The notes under the pieces: generated by a model | What the model saw: the letters and a program-made list of their open reading frames with translations, nothing else | The model's database searches: none | Told to the model about the DNA's origin: nothing | Made by a program: the position numbers and the translations under genes | NCBI GenBank assembly: GCA_001606155.1 | Contig: LODT01000034.1 | Location: 225,665 to 289,664 of the forward strand | Length of the DNA stretch: 64,000 nt | Reading direction: 5' to 3' | From: Tieghemostelium lacteum | Taxonomy: Eukaryota; Evosea; Eumycetozoa; Dictyosteliales; Raperosteliaceae | Part shown: piece by piece, positions 23,301 to 35,460 of the stretch | Position numbering within the stretch: position 1 is the stretch's first letter | Layout of the letters: every line of letters begins with the position of its first letter

Positions 23301-26300
23301 TCTCTTTTCATTGGGGGTATTCAGTAAATCTGATTTACGTTGAATAACCTTGATCATAGATTGCAAGATGACAGAGTACTTTGATGCAATTTCTACAGAA
23401 TCCTCATCATTTTCATCAGTGATACGAAGTGAGAATAAAATATTATGAATAATTTCAAAGATGAATTGGTTGATTAGTGCATCTTCCTCACGGAGAATTC
23501 TGTGGAGTTCTGTAAAAGAGATAGCAGCTCCAAGTCTTTTATAAGGATTTGGATGGTGTGCTAGTGAATACACCCTTTTTAGAATACTTTTGAAATTGAA
23601 TGGGTTCTTGTCTTGTTGTTTCTGAGAGACGTTCTTTATAGACCATCTTGCAAATTCAGCTAGACATTTACCAGAGAAATCACGTAGTGCACCATCCACG
23701 TTGTGACCAACAGCATCGACAATAGCATTTAAAAGTGTCATTGTATCATCAGACTCTTGTTTCTTGTTTTTAGTAAACCAATGAATGAGTTGGAAGGTTA
23801 ATGGCTGAAAGAGTTGTTTAGTAATCTGTTCAACATCTGTAGAGAGTCTCAATAGACTAGGGAATAGTCTACGATAGATTTTAGTGAATGATATTGTATC
23901 ATCACGACTACTGTTACCAATCATGAACAGTAACAAAGAATGAAGGAATTCACATGCTGCAACTTTAGTCTGTCTCGATGTAGAACGTTCAGCTAGATTT
24001 ACAACACCTGGTAGTATACTGTCTAGATAGATATCAACTTTTTGATCAATAAAAGCTACTGAAAACTTTATTCTCGATTCAGTGTCCCATACTGTTCCTG
24101 ACTCTGTACCTGGTGCCAATAAGTTAGTTTCACCTAAGAAATGGTAGTTCTTTCCACCAAGTCTACCAAGTAAACGAATAATACGATTTTGTATGGTAAC
24201 TATCGAAGATCTAAACTGAAGTAACTTGGGATCAAGTGTTTTGGAAGTAAACTTCTTTCTGTTGCTGTGAAAAGTCTGTTTTAGAATCTCAGATGTCTCT
24301 ATACTGTTAACCGACATGTGTTGATCACTATTAAAAGCCTGGTAACTAATCAATAGATAGTCATTTAAATTTGGTAGAATATCTTGAAGATGATCACTAA
24401 CTTGATGAGGAACCTCCTCCAACCAATACTCAATAGCATTCAAAGCAATATGACCCAACTTCAAATAGGACAAACCCATCTTTAACGACAAGTTCAGTAC
24501 AGGTATAAGTATGGGGATATTCAATAACTGTTTAGGAATAGACAACAGTAACTGTATACAAGATGACAATAGTTCATCTTTATAGTGACTGACAAATCCT
24601 GATACCTCTTTAAGAAATTTCTTAAACATTATAAAGCAATTGATCTTGTTCTCTTGTTCATCAGTTAACATTAAATCATCTTTAGAATCTTGATGTGAAA
24701 GTAACCCTCTATCTTGATCAATAAAATCAAAGTATTTCTGATATCTACATATTTTCATTACCACTTGAACCAGTTTATAAAAACCACTAATCAAAGGATA
24801 CTTTTTACTGTAATATATAATCTCTTTAGTAAATATATACACCCACTGATTGAATAGATTACAGTGATACTTTGCTAAAAATACTTTGAAAAACTCTACC
24901 AAATTTAAAAACACCTCTATATCCTTTGGTGTAATTGGTACTAATTTATCAACTTCATTTTCATAATTTATAACATTTATACTATTATTATTATTATCAC
25001 TATTATTATCGGTATGTCCTTGTTGTTGTTGTTGTTGTTGTTGTTGTACATTATTATTGTTGTTATTATTTGCAGATGTTATAGTAGGTGAAGTAGATGG
25101 TGTAGTATTTGATTGTACTGGTTTGGATGTATAATTTAAATCCAATTTATTTATGATTAAAATGATACTTGATATCATTTCATCATAAATATATTTTCTA
25201 ATTGATTTACAAATTTCTTCTGGACTTGAAATTGAGTGTGTACTTTTATTATTATTATTATTGTTATTGTTATTATCTTGTTTTTTTTGTTGATAATTAC
25301 TATTATTGATTAAATCTAAATGTTCAATTGAGGGATTGAGAAGTTGATACCAAACCTCTTTGTAAACATCATAGTAGGGTTGATCACCAGTTGTGATCAA
25401 ATGTTGAACTAGTGGGTTTGGTTTAGAGAATGTAATAATTAATGATTTCTTTACAAATCTTGATAAGAGAATCTTTAGGTATTCACCTCTGAAATATAGT
25501 GATGTAATAAGTCTATTAACAGCCTTGAAATATCTATCTCTTGATTTTGGGAACAAATGTGGATAAATTATAAAATAAATCTCCAGTATTGTTTCTAAAT
25601 GGTCCAAATACCAAAACTCCAACTCACTCAATTCAAATAGAATACTAGCAAATGCATTTATAAAACTAGATAAATGTAATGCAATTTCTTCAATATTTTC
25701 AATTTTTCTAAATTTAGAAATAAAAAAAATAGTGGGTTAGTGTGGGGGTTTAAGGTCTCTATTGATAAATTAGATTATATACATACACAACCATTAATTT
25801 CTCTGAAAATTTGATAAATGAAGAGAGAAGAGATTTTAATTCGTATTCACCCAAGAATGATTTGACAGGAGATGCAAATCTACCACAACCTCTAATGGCA
25901 ATACTGATTTCAAAGCCTGTGGATTGATTGTTTTCAAAGATGGAATAGAATTTACGTATAAAGTATTTGAAAGTTGCTTGATCAGCTTCAAGGTTTCTGT
26001 TACCACTTGTGAGTTCTTTGGCAATTTGAGAGAGGAAGACATCAACAGTGTTGAATGCTATATCTCTATTTTGTTTATTACCATGTTTACACCAGTACTC
26101 TAATCTCTCAAAGAACTTCTCACTCTGTTCAGTAAGATATTGTTTGAAGACTGTGGAATGTTTGAAAATGACTTTCATGGCAGCACGTGGAATTTCAAAT
26201 CTCTGGTTACTAGATTGAGGGTCCATACATACGTATACGTATTGGTAGAGTAAATGAATGTTTTTAGTATTCTGTACAAAGTCACCTGAGAAGTGAACTA

Positions 26301-27102
26301 AAAGGGAGTTAAGTGCCTTCAAACACGACAGAAGTAACTTGGTTTCAGGGCTTTTTGACTTTAGTTGGCTTCCAAGGGTTTCCATGAAAATGGAGCTTAA
26401 TTGTTGATTTTTATCAAACATTTTTCCAGAGAAGTATTCAGTGAATAGACCGAGAGTTTCAATGATCTCGCCTTTGACGGATTGTGAGAGTTTTCCACAG
26501 GTGAATTGTAAGAGGAAAAGATCAGTCATTTCTTTAACTCCCATAGTTTCAGAGTATGCTAGATTATCTTTTTCAGCCTCTGCTTCTGACCTTTGCATGG
26601 ACTTTGAACCCATGAGATGAATAATCTTTTTTATAGGCAGAAATGACAGTGCTTGAACTGTAGCTGATTGATCTTTACGAAATACTGCAACGCAAATGTT
26701 CTTGATAGACAGGATATAGTCTACCACTTGACTCTTGAGAATTGCTATAAACTCAGTGATTAGATTCAATACATTACTCTTTAACTTTACAATTTCCTTA
26801 CTGTTTAAAAGTACAGTCTTATCGAGATACTTTAAGAGATTGTATTCCGATTGAAACAGTAAACTTGATGCCATTCCAATCTCTTCGTGAACCAACTCTT
26901 TTAAAACTATATTACTGAGTTCATCTAATAGTAATATATCAGATTCTAGACCACTACTCTTGTTCCTATCTACAGATTCAAAAAGCTTAACTAAATACTT
27001 TTCAATCTTTTTATATATCGTTGATTCTGATCCTGATATTTCATTACTATAAGTAGTTGAATTTAAACTACTATTTTGACTTGTAAATGACATAAAAGAC
27101 AT
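14340..27102 (-). CDS. dnapkcs: DNA-dependent protein kinase catalytic subunit
   Basis: Giant PIKK that binds Ku-DNA ends and drives non-homologous end joining. Exons 27102-25787 and 25707-14340 join in a Val codon (GT|A), giving 4227 aa, close to the roughly 4100 of vertebrates. Nearly all of it is HEAT/ARM solenoid. The kinase is at the C-terminus: DYPFLIKGGEDLRLDQRIQQ (about residue 3845), catalytic loop GIGDRHLENFL (about 4023) and activation segment IDFGHAFG (about 4042). The extreme end, DPNILSRSWVGWGGWI, is a FATC end like the DNA-PKcs DPNLLGRTWEGWEPWM, which separates it from ATM, ATR and mTOR. The MPFRLTRQF motif after the activation segment also fits. Low-complexity N and Q tracts lie near residues 590 and 660, and Asn/Ser-rich inserts occur in the middle. 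No further intron is needed over 11.3 kb. Confidence 0.96.
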
Positions 27103-27210
27103 TTGTTAGCTAAATGTCCTTTTACTTCTTTTTTCTAATTTTACAAAACTTGAAAAAAAAAATATCTATTTTTGAAAAAGAGGTAAATAATTAAAAAAGG
27201 AGGGGAGAGT

Positions 27211-30200
27211 TTATTTTTTAAAATCATTTAACAATCTACAATTATCAGTGAATAATTGAATATTTTCTTGACTAACACCAGTACCAGTAAGATTTAGATA
27301 TTTCAAAGATATACAATTGTTTGCTAGAACTGTAAAAGACTCATTTGAGATCTTTTTGGCATTGTGTAAATCAAGTTCTTCAAAATTGATATTTTCACGA
27401 ACTGAAATCTCAATGATGGCACTATTAGAAATCTGAGTACCACCAGCATACAAAGTCTTAAGATTCAAACATTCTCTACCAATACCAACAATAGATAAAT
27501 CAGTAACGAGAGGGCAATTGGTTACCTTTAGGACCTGAATTTGTTTACAATAGGTACTCAATGCTAAAACACCAATTTCACCTACATTCTTACAATTCTC
27601 CATCACCACAAACTTGAGTAATGGACATCCAACTGACATTTTAATAATGGATGCATTGGTAATGTTTTCGTTATTCGATAACACCACACGTTTAAGTCGG
27701 TGCAAGTTAATTGAGAATTCAATAACTGTGGAATCTGTTGCATTGTGACATTTTCCAATATCAACAATTTTCAAAAGACGACATTCCTCAGCTAGATTAG
27801 TGAAAGCTCTGTCACCTGCTGTGTTTTGGTGGCAGTACAATTTCTCTATTGATTTACAACTATTGGCAATTACGTTAATAGTGTCTCCTGAACACTTTGG
27901 AATTGCACTGATATTCAATGTGTGTAGGTTTGGTAGTTTCTGTAAAAGTGGTTTTAAACCTTTATCTGTAATGCCTTTGCATCTGTCTAATCTAAGTACA
28001 CGAATCTGGAGATTTGGAATCTCAGATATAACCTTCAAATCACTATCAGTAATCTTTGGACATGACCAACAATAAAGTTCCTTAATACTCGATTGGGCAA
28101 TTAAATTTGTCAGACCCATGTAACCACTGTTAGTATCTGAGCAGTTAAAGACCTCCAAACACAGTACCTGTGGGAACTGCATCTTAGACAAAGGTTCCAA
28201 AGTTATCGATAGAATTCCATCTAGTCTAAGTAATCTCAATTTGTAGAGATTCAATAAAACCGATGGTAAAGCACCGTCTGTGACTTGTACACAGTTACTT
28301 AGATACAAGTTCTTAATGTGTCTACACTGGAGTGCAATCAACTCCACTGTTGAATCAGTGAGATTATAGAGACCTGAGAGATTTAGTGTATCAAGATTTG
28401 GAAGTCTACTTAACCCCTTTAAAGCCTGATCACTAAATTGGAATCCACCATCTAAACGAAGACATTCAATAGTTGGAAGATTACAAATAGCAGTTAAACC
28501 TTGATCAGTAATGGATTTACATGAGTTTAAGTAAAGTTTCTTTAGTGCTGTTAAATGTGTAGATATAGATATCAATGCCTGATCAGTGATATTCAAAGAT
28601 GCAACATTTAAGGTATGCAATTGCAAACAAGATTTTGAGAGTGATATAATGGATTGGTCACCTGGGAAATAAGACTGATCAACTCTCAGAACCTTGAGAT
28701 TTGGAAGACTATTGGATATAGCATCTACAGTTGCATTGGTGATTCTAGGTGATCTGTACATATATATCTCACGAAGTTCAGTGAGAAGAGGTATCAATGT
28801 GAGAACTGAAAGCTCACTAATCTTCCACAGACCTGATATATTGAGAATCTCCAGTTTGGTACAAGACTTTAGAGTGAGTATTGCTTCATCAGTTAGATTG
28901 TAACAGTCATCTACACGAAGTACTCTTAAAGATGGACAGTTTTGTGATACTAGAATAATAGAGAGTTTAGTTATATTTCTATTACGTTGCAAAAACAGTT
29001 TCTGAAGAGCAAAACTGTGGAATGCCACTGTACTCAATGATATATCTGTAATGTTTATACATTTTCCAATGTTGAGTACTTCAATAGATCTCCATTTTAT
29101 CGAGAGTTCAGACATTACAGTATCAGTCAACAGAGTATTGAATGCAAAGAATGACTTCATTCCAGTGAATTTCTTTAGTTCTCCAAGTGACTTTTCAGTC
29201 AATGACTTGATCTTATTGATACAAAGACTCTGAACGTCTTTAAGTGACTTACAAATCTGTAGAATTGAACGATCAGTGAGTTTTATGCAGTTAGATAGAG
29301 CGAGTATTCGAATTTTTTGACACTTTTCAACTAGGAAGCAGATGGAGTCATCTGAGAGTTGTCTGCAACCATTTAGATGTACTTCTTCTAGTAATGGACA
29401 TGATTTAGCCAGAATCTTAATACTGTCATCTGTAATCTGTGTACAGTTACTTAGGTTTATAGCACGAAGTGTTTTCAGACCTTGAATAGTCTTATTGAAA
29501 AGGTCTAATTTAAATTGACAATTACTTAAATTCAAGTATTGCAGACCTTTACATTGTTGAATTTGTAAAAGGAATATATCATCAACATGCATAACAGTAG
29601 GTTTAACATAGATATATACAAGCTGACTATTAAAATACTGTGAATACTCTTGTGGGTTAGGAATCTGATCAATACAATAAGAATTCATATTATTGTTTCT
29701 TCAGATGGGTTAATGATAATGTTAGTTTATACCTTGGAATAGATAAGTAAAGTTAAACTTTAGATTAATACCTACAATACAGGTGTCCAAAGTGGATAGA
29801 ACTCTACTTCTGGTGGTACAAGTGGTACGAGAGGTTGTTTTTGGGAAGTGTTGTTAAAAACAATATTTACATTTTGGTAAGGTGATACCAATTGATATGA
29901 TACATTGGGTGTTAGTGGACTACTTTGAATGGAGTCTACAGGTTGAGGATAATACATATTGGGAAGTTGTGGTGGAGGTATTATAGGGTACATATCCGAT
30001 ACCACACCACCACTGTTGTTATTACCATTGTTCTCATCACCATTCGATACAAAAGGTACTTCATCACCACCACTGTTCTCACCAATCTGAGATATTCTCT
30101 GTTGTTGAGATAGTGTTTGTTGATTTCTATAGATAAGTTGTGCATTGGGAATTGGTTTAGAGAACTCTTCACCCAAAGTAGATTCATCTATATCATCTTC

Positions 30201-30212
30201 AATTAATCCCAT
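27211..30212 (-). CDS. Large cysteine-containing leucine-rich repeat protein
   Basis: Exons 30212-29776 and 29698-27211 join in frame (GTA TT|A AAC), giving 974 aa. The first 145 residues are disordered and Pro/Asn/Gln-rich (YPIIPPPQLPNMYYPQPVD). From about residue 185 on there are roughly 28-30 repeats of the cysteine-containing LRR type (L..L.LSNC..ITD.SI..L...C), as in AMN1 and the FBXL proteins: for example LRAINLSNCTQITDDSIKIL and LKKLYLNSCKSITDQGLTAI. I see no F-box, transmembrane segment or kinase. The intron has a GTAGGT donor (29775-29770) and AAG acceptor; reading past the donor gives a stop two codons later. The alternative is two tandem genes 83 bases apart, one ending at 29772 and one starting with ATG at 29688. 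A scaffold or ubiquitin-ligase adaptor role is possible but unproven. Confidence 0.75.
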
Positions 30213-30657
30213 ATTTCTCTAATTCTCTCTTCTTCTTTAATAAATAAAACAAAAAAATGCAACAAAAAGTAATTAAAATCTTTTTTTTAAATTTTTTTTA
30301 ACCCACAATTCTCTCTCAGATTTTAAAGAAATGGGATGTAACCATAAAATTTATTTACAAATTTTACAATGGAAATCCAAAAACAACTTAAAATTAATCA
30401 AACAATGTTAAAATCAATCTTATACTAAATTTGAATGTGTAAACGAATATTCATATCTTTTTTTTGTTTTTTTTTTTTTTTTTGGATTAAGATATTCTAT
30501 CTCAACGTATTTTTATAACATGAAACAGCACAGCAAATCTATTATAAAGAAAAATGAAGCTTTTTTTATTTTTTTTATTTTTTTTCAACTTATTTTATTA
30601 ATTGGACTCAAATTCGAAAATATCTATAGTACTCTTATTATAATATTATTGTAAAGA
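30213..30657. other. Divergent intergenic region between the LRR gene and the Pmp-repeat gene
   Basis: 445 bases with long T-runs (about 30278-30300, 30459-30483 and 30560-30585), as seen at many dictyostelid promoters. An AACCCACAA string at about 30300 resembles the upstream element of dictyostelid small-RNA genes, but I could not recognise an RNA after it. Confidence 0.45.
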
Positions 30658-32306
30658 ATGAAAAAGAGTTATTTGTTTTTTCCAGTGGTATTTACTATAA
30701 TACTATTTTTCATATTTGCAAATTCATCCTATTTATCAGGTGATAAGGACAGAGAACCTGTAATAAAAAATACTAGAACATTTTCAAAAGATGCAATTAT
30801 ATGTTATGTGGATACTAGTCTTGGAAAATGCAAATCAGGATCGTATGTATTTACACAATGATTCTTATAATTGTGTGTGTGTTTGAGTTGTTCACTACTC
30901 TCTAACTATTGGTGTTAGAGTGTGTGGTTAATTTAAACACTGTTTAATTTTTTAAAAATTAAAAGTATTAACACACCCACCACATTTTTAAAAAAAATTA
31001 TAACACTACACACATATGCAGATGTCCAACAATTGAAGATTGTATAAATAATAATAAGAAAGCTTCATCATTGGATGTAAAGATTTTAGTTGAAGAATAT
31101 ACAAGTTGTCCAAATATAGTTATTGATAAAGATATGCAATTAAAAATCTCTTCAAATAATGCAAATTATACTACAGAAGTACAATGTGTAGGTATCAAAT
31201 TCAATGAAGTTTCAAAACACATAAATTATTCTAATAATAAGATTAATTTATATAATAATTAACAGGAAAGTGGATTTATTATAAAAGCACAAAACAGTGA
31301 ATTGAAATTATTTATAGAAAATATAAATTTTGAAGGATCAGAATCAACTTGTCTAAGTTTGACAAGTAACAAAAAGAGTTTCCTAACTATGGATAATGTA
31401 CAGATTCACAATTGTGAGTCATTAGGAGACGGTGGTGCAGTATTGGCATTGGGTTTCGAAGTCTATGTAAAAGACTCTACATTCTCCAAAAACTTTGCCA
31501 GAAACTCTACCATGAACCCAGGTTCCGGTGGTGCCATTTGGTCCAACCACTTGGTATCTGTCAGCAGAAGCAGCTTTGAAGACAACAAGGCAGATCTCAA
31601 CGGAGGTGCTATTTGTGCAGGATCTGTAAAGATTATGGACTGTGAATTCAAAGGTTCAGAAGCTGTAAATGGTGGTGCTATATCCACAAGTAAAGCAACT
31701 ATACAACAAACTATATTCTCAAATAACGTTGCACAGGAGAATGGTGGTGCTTTGGAACTCAACAGCGAGCACCAGTATTCTTATTTGTACAAGAACGAGT
31801 TTGATTCCAACCAAGCATACTTTGGAGGTCATTTATATCTCCTGCCTTCCAATATCAGTGTCTTGGCATGTGACTTTGAACATGGTCAAGCAGAGTTTGG
31901 TGGTGCAATCTATATTCAAGACAAGTACTACGATAAACCAGAGTATCAATATGAATTAGTTGACAGTGTTTTCAATTCCAATAAGGCAACCGCCAAAGGT
32001 GGTGCATTTTATTCACTGCACACCAAGAATTTGATTGGTGGTGTATTTACAGATTCTCAGAGTTCTGACTCTCAAATCCAGTCTTTCCCTGATTTCTATA
32101 TTAACCATGTAAATACTGTTCAGGTACCTTATGCCAAAAATTGCAGTAGGGTTCCAGCTGTAAAAGACCACTCTTTTGAAACTTTTCTCTGTATTGGTGT
32201 TGATTCCACTGTTTGTAAAAACTCTCAAAAATGTAATCCACAATCTATTAAACTTTTACAAGTAAATGTTGACGATTATATTAGTAATAATAAATATCAA
32301 TTATAA
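30658..32306 (+). CDS. Secreted protein with chlamydial Pmp-like GGAI/FxxN repeats
   Basis: Exons 30658-30842, 31022-31187 and 31266-32306, joined in frame, give 463 aa. The N-terminus is a signal peptide or anchor (YLFFPVVFTIILFFIFANSS). Residues about 165-390 are a right-handed beta-helix-like region with repeated GG(A/H)x turns (GDGGAV, GSGGAIW, NGGAICAG, NGGAIST, NGGALEL, FGGHLYL, FGGAIYI, KGGAFYS) and paired FxxN motifs (FSKN, FEDN, FSNN, FDSN, FNSN). This GGAI plus FxxN pairing defines the Chlamydia polymorphic outer-membrane protein repeat, also known from dictyostelid proteins. No autotransporter barrel follows. The tail has four cysteines (NCSRVP, FLCIGV, TVCKNSQKCNP) and no membrane anchor. 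Likely extracellular or matrix/adhesive; the ligand is unknown. Exon 2 ends at a GTAGGT donor, keeping the frame. Confidence 0.8.
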
Positions 32307-32491
32307 TAATAAAAATTACTATAATTAAAAAACATATAACATCCCAATCTCAAAAAAAAATTTATCCGTTATAATAATTTAAAATTTTATCACCATTATA
32401 ACCAAAAAAAAATAATTGAGTTGGTAACAAAATTTTTATTTTTTATCACTAAGCTCACATAAATTTATGTTTGACTATTTATACTGACTCA

Positions 32492-33833
32492 ATGGGTATA
32501 CTATTTTTTAAGTCCAAAAAAGTATGTACTTCTCAGTTTAATAATATTTCATAGTTTTGATGATTAATCATTATAAATGTAAAGGGCAATGATTTTGCTA
32601 AGCAATTAGAGGATATGGACAGTAAGATAAAGGATATAGAGGATAGACTAGTACTTTCCAGAGAATTTCAAAAGAAATTAAAATATAGAATGTTACTATA
32701 TTCCATTGTATTGGAAATTGTAATTGCAATCTATACATATATAAGAATAAAGTCAATTCACTTCTTGTATGATAAATTAGTGAATTCTATATTTTTAATT
32801 ATAATACCTGTATTGTAAGTACCTGTATTGACCAGTATTAAAAATTCAACAATTGATACTGATTTATCAACTCCTCATTCAGTATATATATAATTTACAA
32901 GTCATTCAATTACATATTCACAAAATATATGAAAAAGAATGAACACAAGTTGGATAAACTTAAAAAGGATTTACAAAAAAAAGTAAGACTATAACAACTG
33001 TATTTTATTTAAATGGGAATGTTAACATTATTGAAATTTACAATTAAATTAGTTAGACGAAAGAAAACGTGAAACAGATTTTGAAGCAACTCAAAAACTA
33101 ATCGATAAATATGAGAAAAAGAAAAGAGATACACCTTCAAAGAACAGCAACAACAACAACAATAATAATGCTAATAATAGCAATAATTTAAATTCACCTT
33201 CTAGAATGAATAAACCAATTAATGGTGCAAATACATTAACCTATAGAGGACCTACTCAAACATTACAACAACAATCAAATTCACCAAATAGACCCATATA
33301 TAATAAGAATCCATCTACAAGTTCTCCGCAGGTTTCATCACACCCAACACCTCTTCCACCACCACAACCAATATTTCAAGCACCACCTCCAGTGTCTAAT
33401 CATTGGTTTGATAAAATTGTAGACTTTCTTTTAGCTGATGGCCCAAAATATGGTGCACCTTTAATATGCACACATTGCCACAGCCATAATGGCTATGTAC
33501 CTACTGAGGAATTACCAAGTATTCGTATGTTGTTATAACTTTAATATTATTAGCAAAAAAACACTTTCTAATTATTCATTTTCTTATACAGAATTCAGAT
33601 GTAGATTTTGCCATGAATTTAATCAAAAAGGTTCTAGTAATACTAAACCTACTACTGTAGTTAACGACAACAACAACAACAATAATAATAATAGTAACAG
33701 TAGTAATAATGAAGATGATGGACAGTCATCAAAAAAGTTAGATGAAGTTGATAGAGAAACTACTACTACAGTAACTTTGGAAAAGAAAGCAACACCTACA
33801 AAATCAACATCAAAAACAGCAAAAAATAAATAA
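32492..33833 (+). CDS. lnpk: Lunapark, ER three-way-junction protein
   Basis: ER membrane protein that stabilises three-way tubule junctions. Five exons: 32492-32521, 32585-32814, 32883-32982, 33053-33524 and 33592-33833, all in frame, 357 aa. The N-terminus MGILFFKSKKGNDF keeps the family's MG(x) start that is N-myristoylated in animals. A coiled coil (MDSKIKDIEDRL) precedes two hydrophobic segments (MLLYSIVLEIVIAIYTYI and LVNSIFLIIIPVLFIYIIY), then a second coiled coil (NEHKLDKLKKDLQKKLDERK). The diagnostic zinc ribbon is C259-x2-C262 (CTHCHSHNGYVPTEELPSIQ) and C281-x2-C284 (FRCRFCHEFN). Asn and Pro-rich linkers lie between, and the tail is Thr/Lys-rich. The first exon is ten codons and would be missed by ORF-based annotation. 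Confidence 0.9.
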
Positions 33834-34049
33834 ATTAATGGTATTATAAGAGGTATCAAAATTAGATTTTATTTAACTTAACATTCATTCAATCACTTGA
33901 TTATTGGCTTTCAATTGATGTAACAAAGTATTTAAGGAATTAAAATTAAAAGATGTAAGGCAATTAATAAAAATACAATATGGCTTTTATATTACAATTT
34001 TTTATAAATAAATAAATAAATATTATTATGTGGATGATAATGTACAAGC

Positions 34050-35460
34050 TTATTCACTTTCTTGATCTTTAATACTTTCAACTAACTTTTTAACTCTAAG
34101 ATGTTCTATATTATCGAATCTTTTCTTTATATACCAAGTTGTAAATATGGCTGCTAAAAGTATAGCACCAGCACCAGCTGCAATACCTGCTATCACACCT
34201 TTAGATAATGCTTTTTTGTCTGAGTTATTTGTATTTTCAATTTTTGGTGGATCCTGTTGTTGTTGTGATGGTGTTACAGATGGTGGTTCTATGGTTACTG
34301 AAATTTTGCTATATTCAAATCTTGATTGTCCAAACCAAGATTTACTATTAACTTTAACAGTAATATCATGAATTCCACTTCCTTTTCCAATGGAACATAT
34401 TAAATGTGTTGAATTTATACTAATGAGTTGACATGTCTGATTACCAATTGTAACATTAGTTTGATAGGTTAAATAATTTCCAAATCTACCTAATAGTGTA
34501 ACATTACCACCAGTTTCCAAAGTTGGTTCTACTGTTTCAACTCTAACACCATATTTATCATAACATGCTAAATCAGCTTTATGCACACAATGATCTTTAA
34601 ATGTTTCATTTCCAGATAATGTTACATTAGGTGATGGACAACTGTCAATGGTGCACTCTTCATTATCGTCACAATCTCTCAACGCTTTACAACAGTGACC
34701 ATACCCTTCACAAACACCACAAAAATCAGTGTATTCACATAGTAATTCAAAATCTGTGGTGATATTTAAACTTGATCCAAAAGTCTTTCTTTCACATATA
34801 AAAAAGTCAATTGGATATCTATTACCAAGTTCTATATTCAACTCTGTTCTCTTTTGATCCAAATTTGTATTACCACTAGTTGTAGAATGAACTCCACCAA
34901 TGTCAATAGCCAATCTATTATTAACATAGAAAAACATATCGTCATCACCAGAAATTGAAATAATTTCTCCACCAGTATACATAAAAGAAGCATGTAAAAC
35001 CATACAGAAATGGTAGTTTCTAGGCACACCATTTTGGTCGTTGTATATATACTGGTTGGGGTATAGTACCTTATCGTCCCAACCTTTGCCATCAATTGGA
35101 AAGAAAAATGCATTGGAAGCACATGAAACACAATCTGGGAATTGGGTTACATATTTACCCAAACTGGGGTTGTAGACCATATCTAATCCGTAGTATACTG
35201 GTGTTGATATGTTTTCAACTTCGTGATACCAGCTATATATCTCCAGATCGTTGGCATAGTTTGTAACTGGAGTTCTATCACTTAAGAGCTCACTATAAAG
35301 AGGACCAACTATACCTAATCTGGGTCCATTCATAGTTTCAAAGTCATTTGATCTCTGTGGAGTTTGGTCATACACAACAGTTCCAATTTTTTTTGGAGAA
35401 CGCCAGAAAATTAAAATTAATTATTTGAAATAAAATTATAATAACTATTTTATATTTCAT
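34050..35460 (-). CDS. psi-like fibro-slime/PA14 membrane protein with a 5' frame break
   Basis: Resembles the dictyostelid prespore-cell-inducing factor (psi) and fibro-slime family. The ectodomain begins VVYDQTPQRSNDFE and contains GKGWDDK, NYHFCMVLHASFMYTGG, SGDDDMFFYVNNRLAIDIGG and DFFICER, the PA14/fibro-slime core. It is followed by a Cys-rich part (CGVCEGYGHCC), an IPT-like region (GGNVTLLGRFG) and a transmembrane helix (GVIAGIAAGAGAILLAAIFT) with a short basic tail. The long frame (34050 to about 35397) has no ATG near its start. The only suitable ATG, at 35460, opens a perfect signal peptide (MKYKIVIIILFQIINFNFLA) but in another frame. The two meet at a run of eight T (plus strand 35387-35394); seven would be in frame. 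This may be a sequence error or a real frameshift. No intron fits. Confidence 0.75.

Noticed and set aside
30300-30430. Possible small-RNA gene after an AACCCACAA element
   Set aside because: The upstream-element resemblance is weak and no conserved class I RNA or spliceosomal RNA sequence follows at the expected spacing.
33623-33859. Minus-strand Leu/Val/Ser-rich frame
   Set aside because: Shadow of the Asn-rich end of the Lunapark gene.
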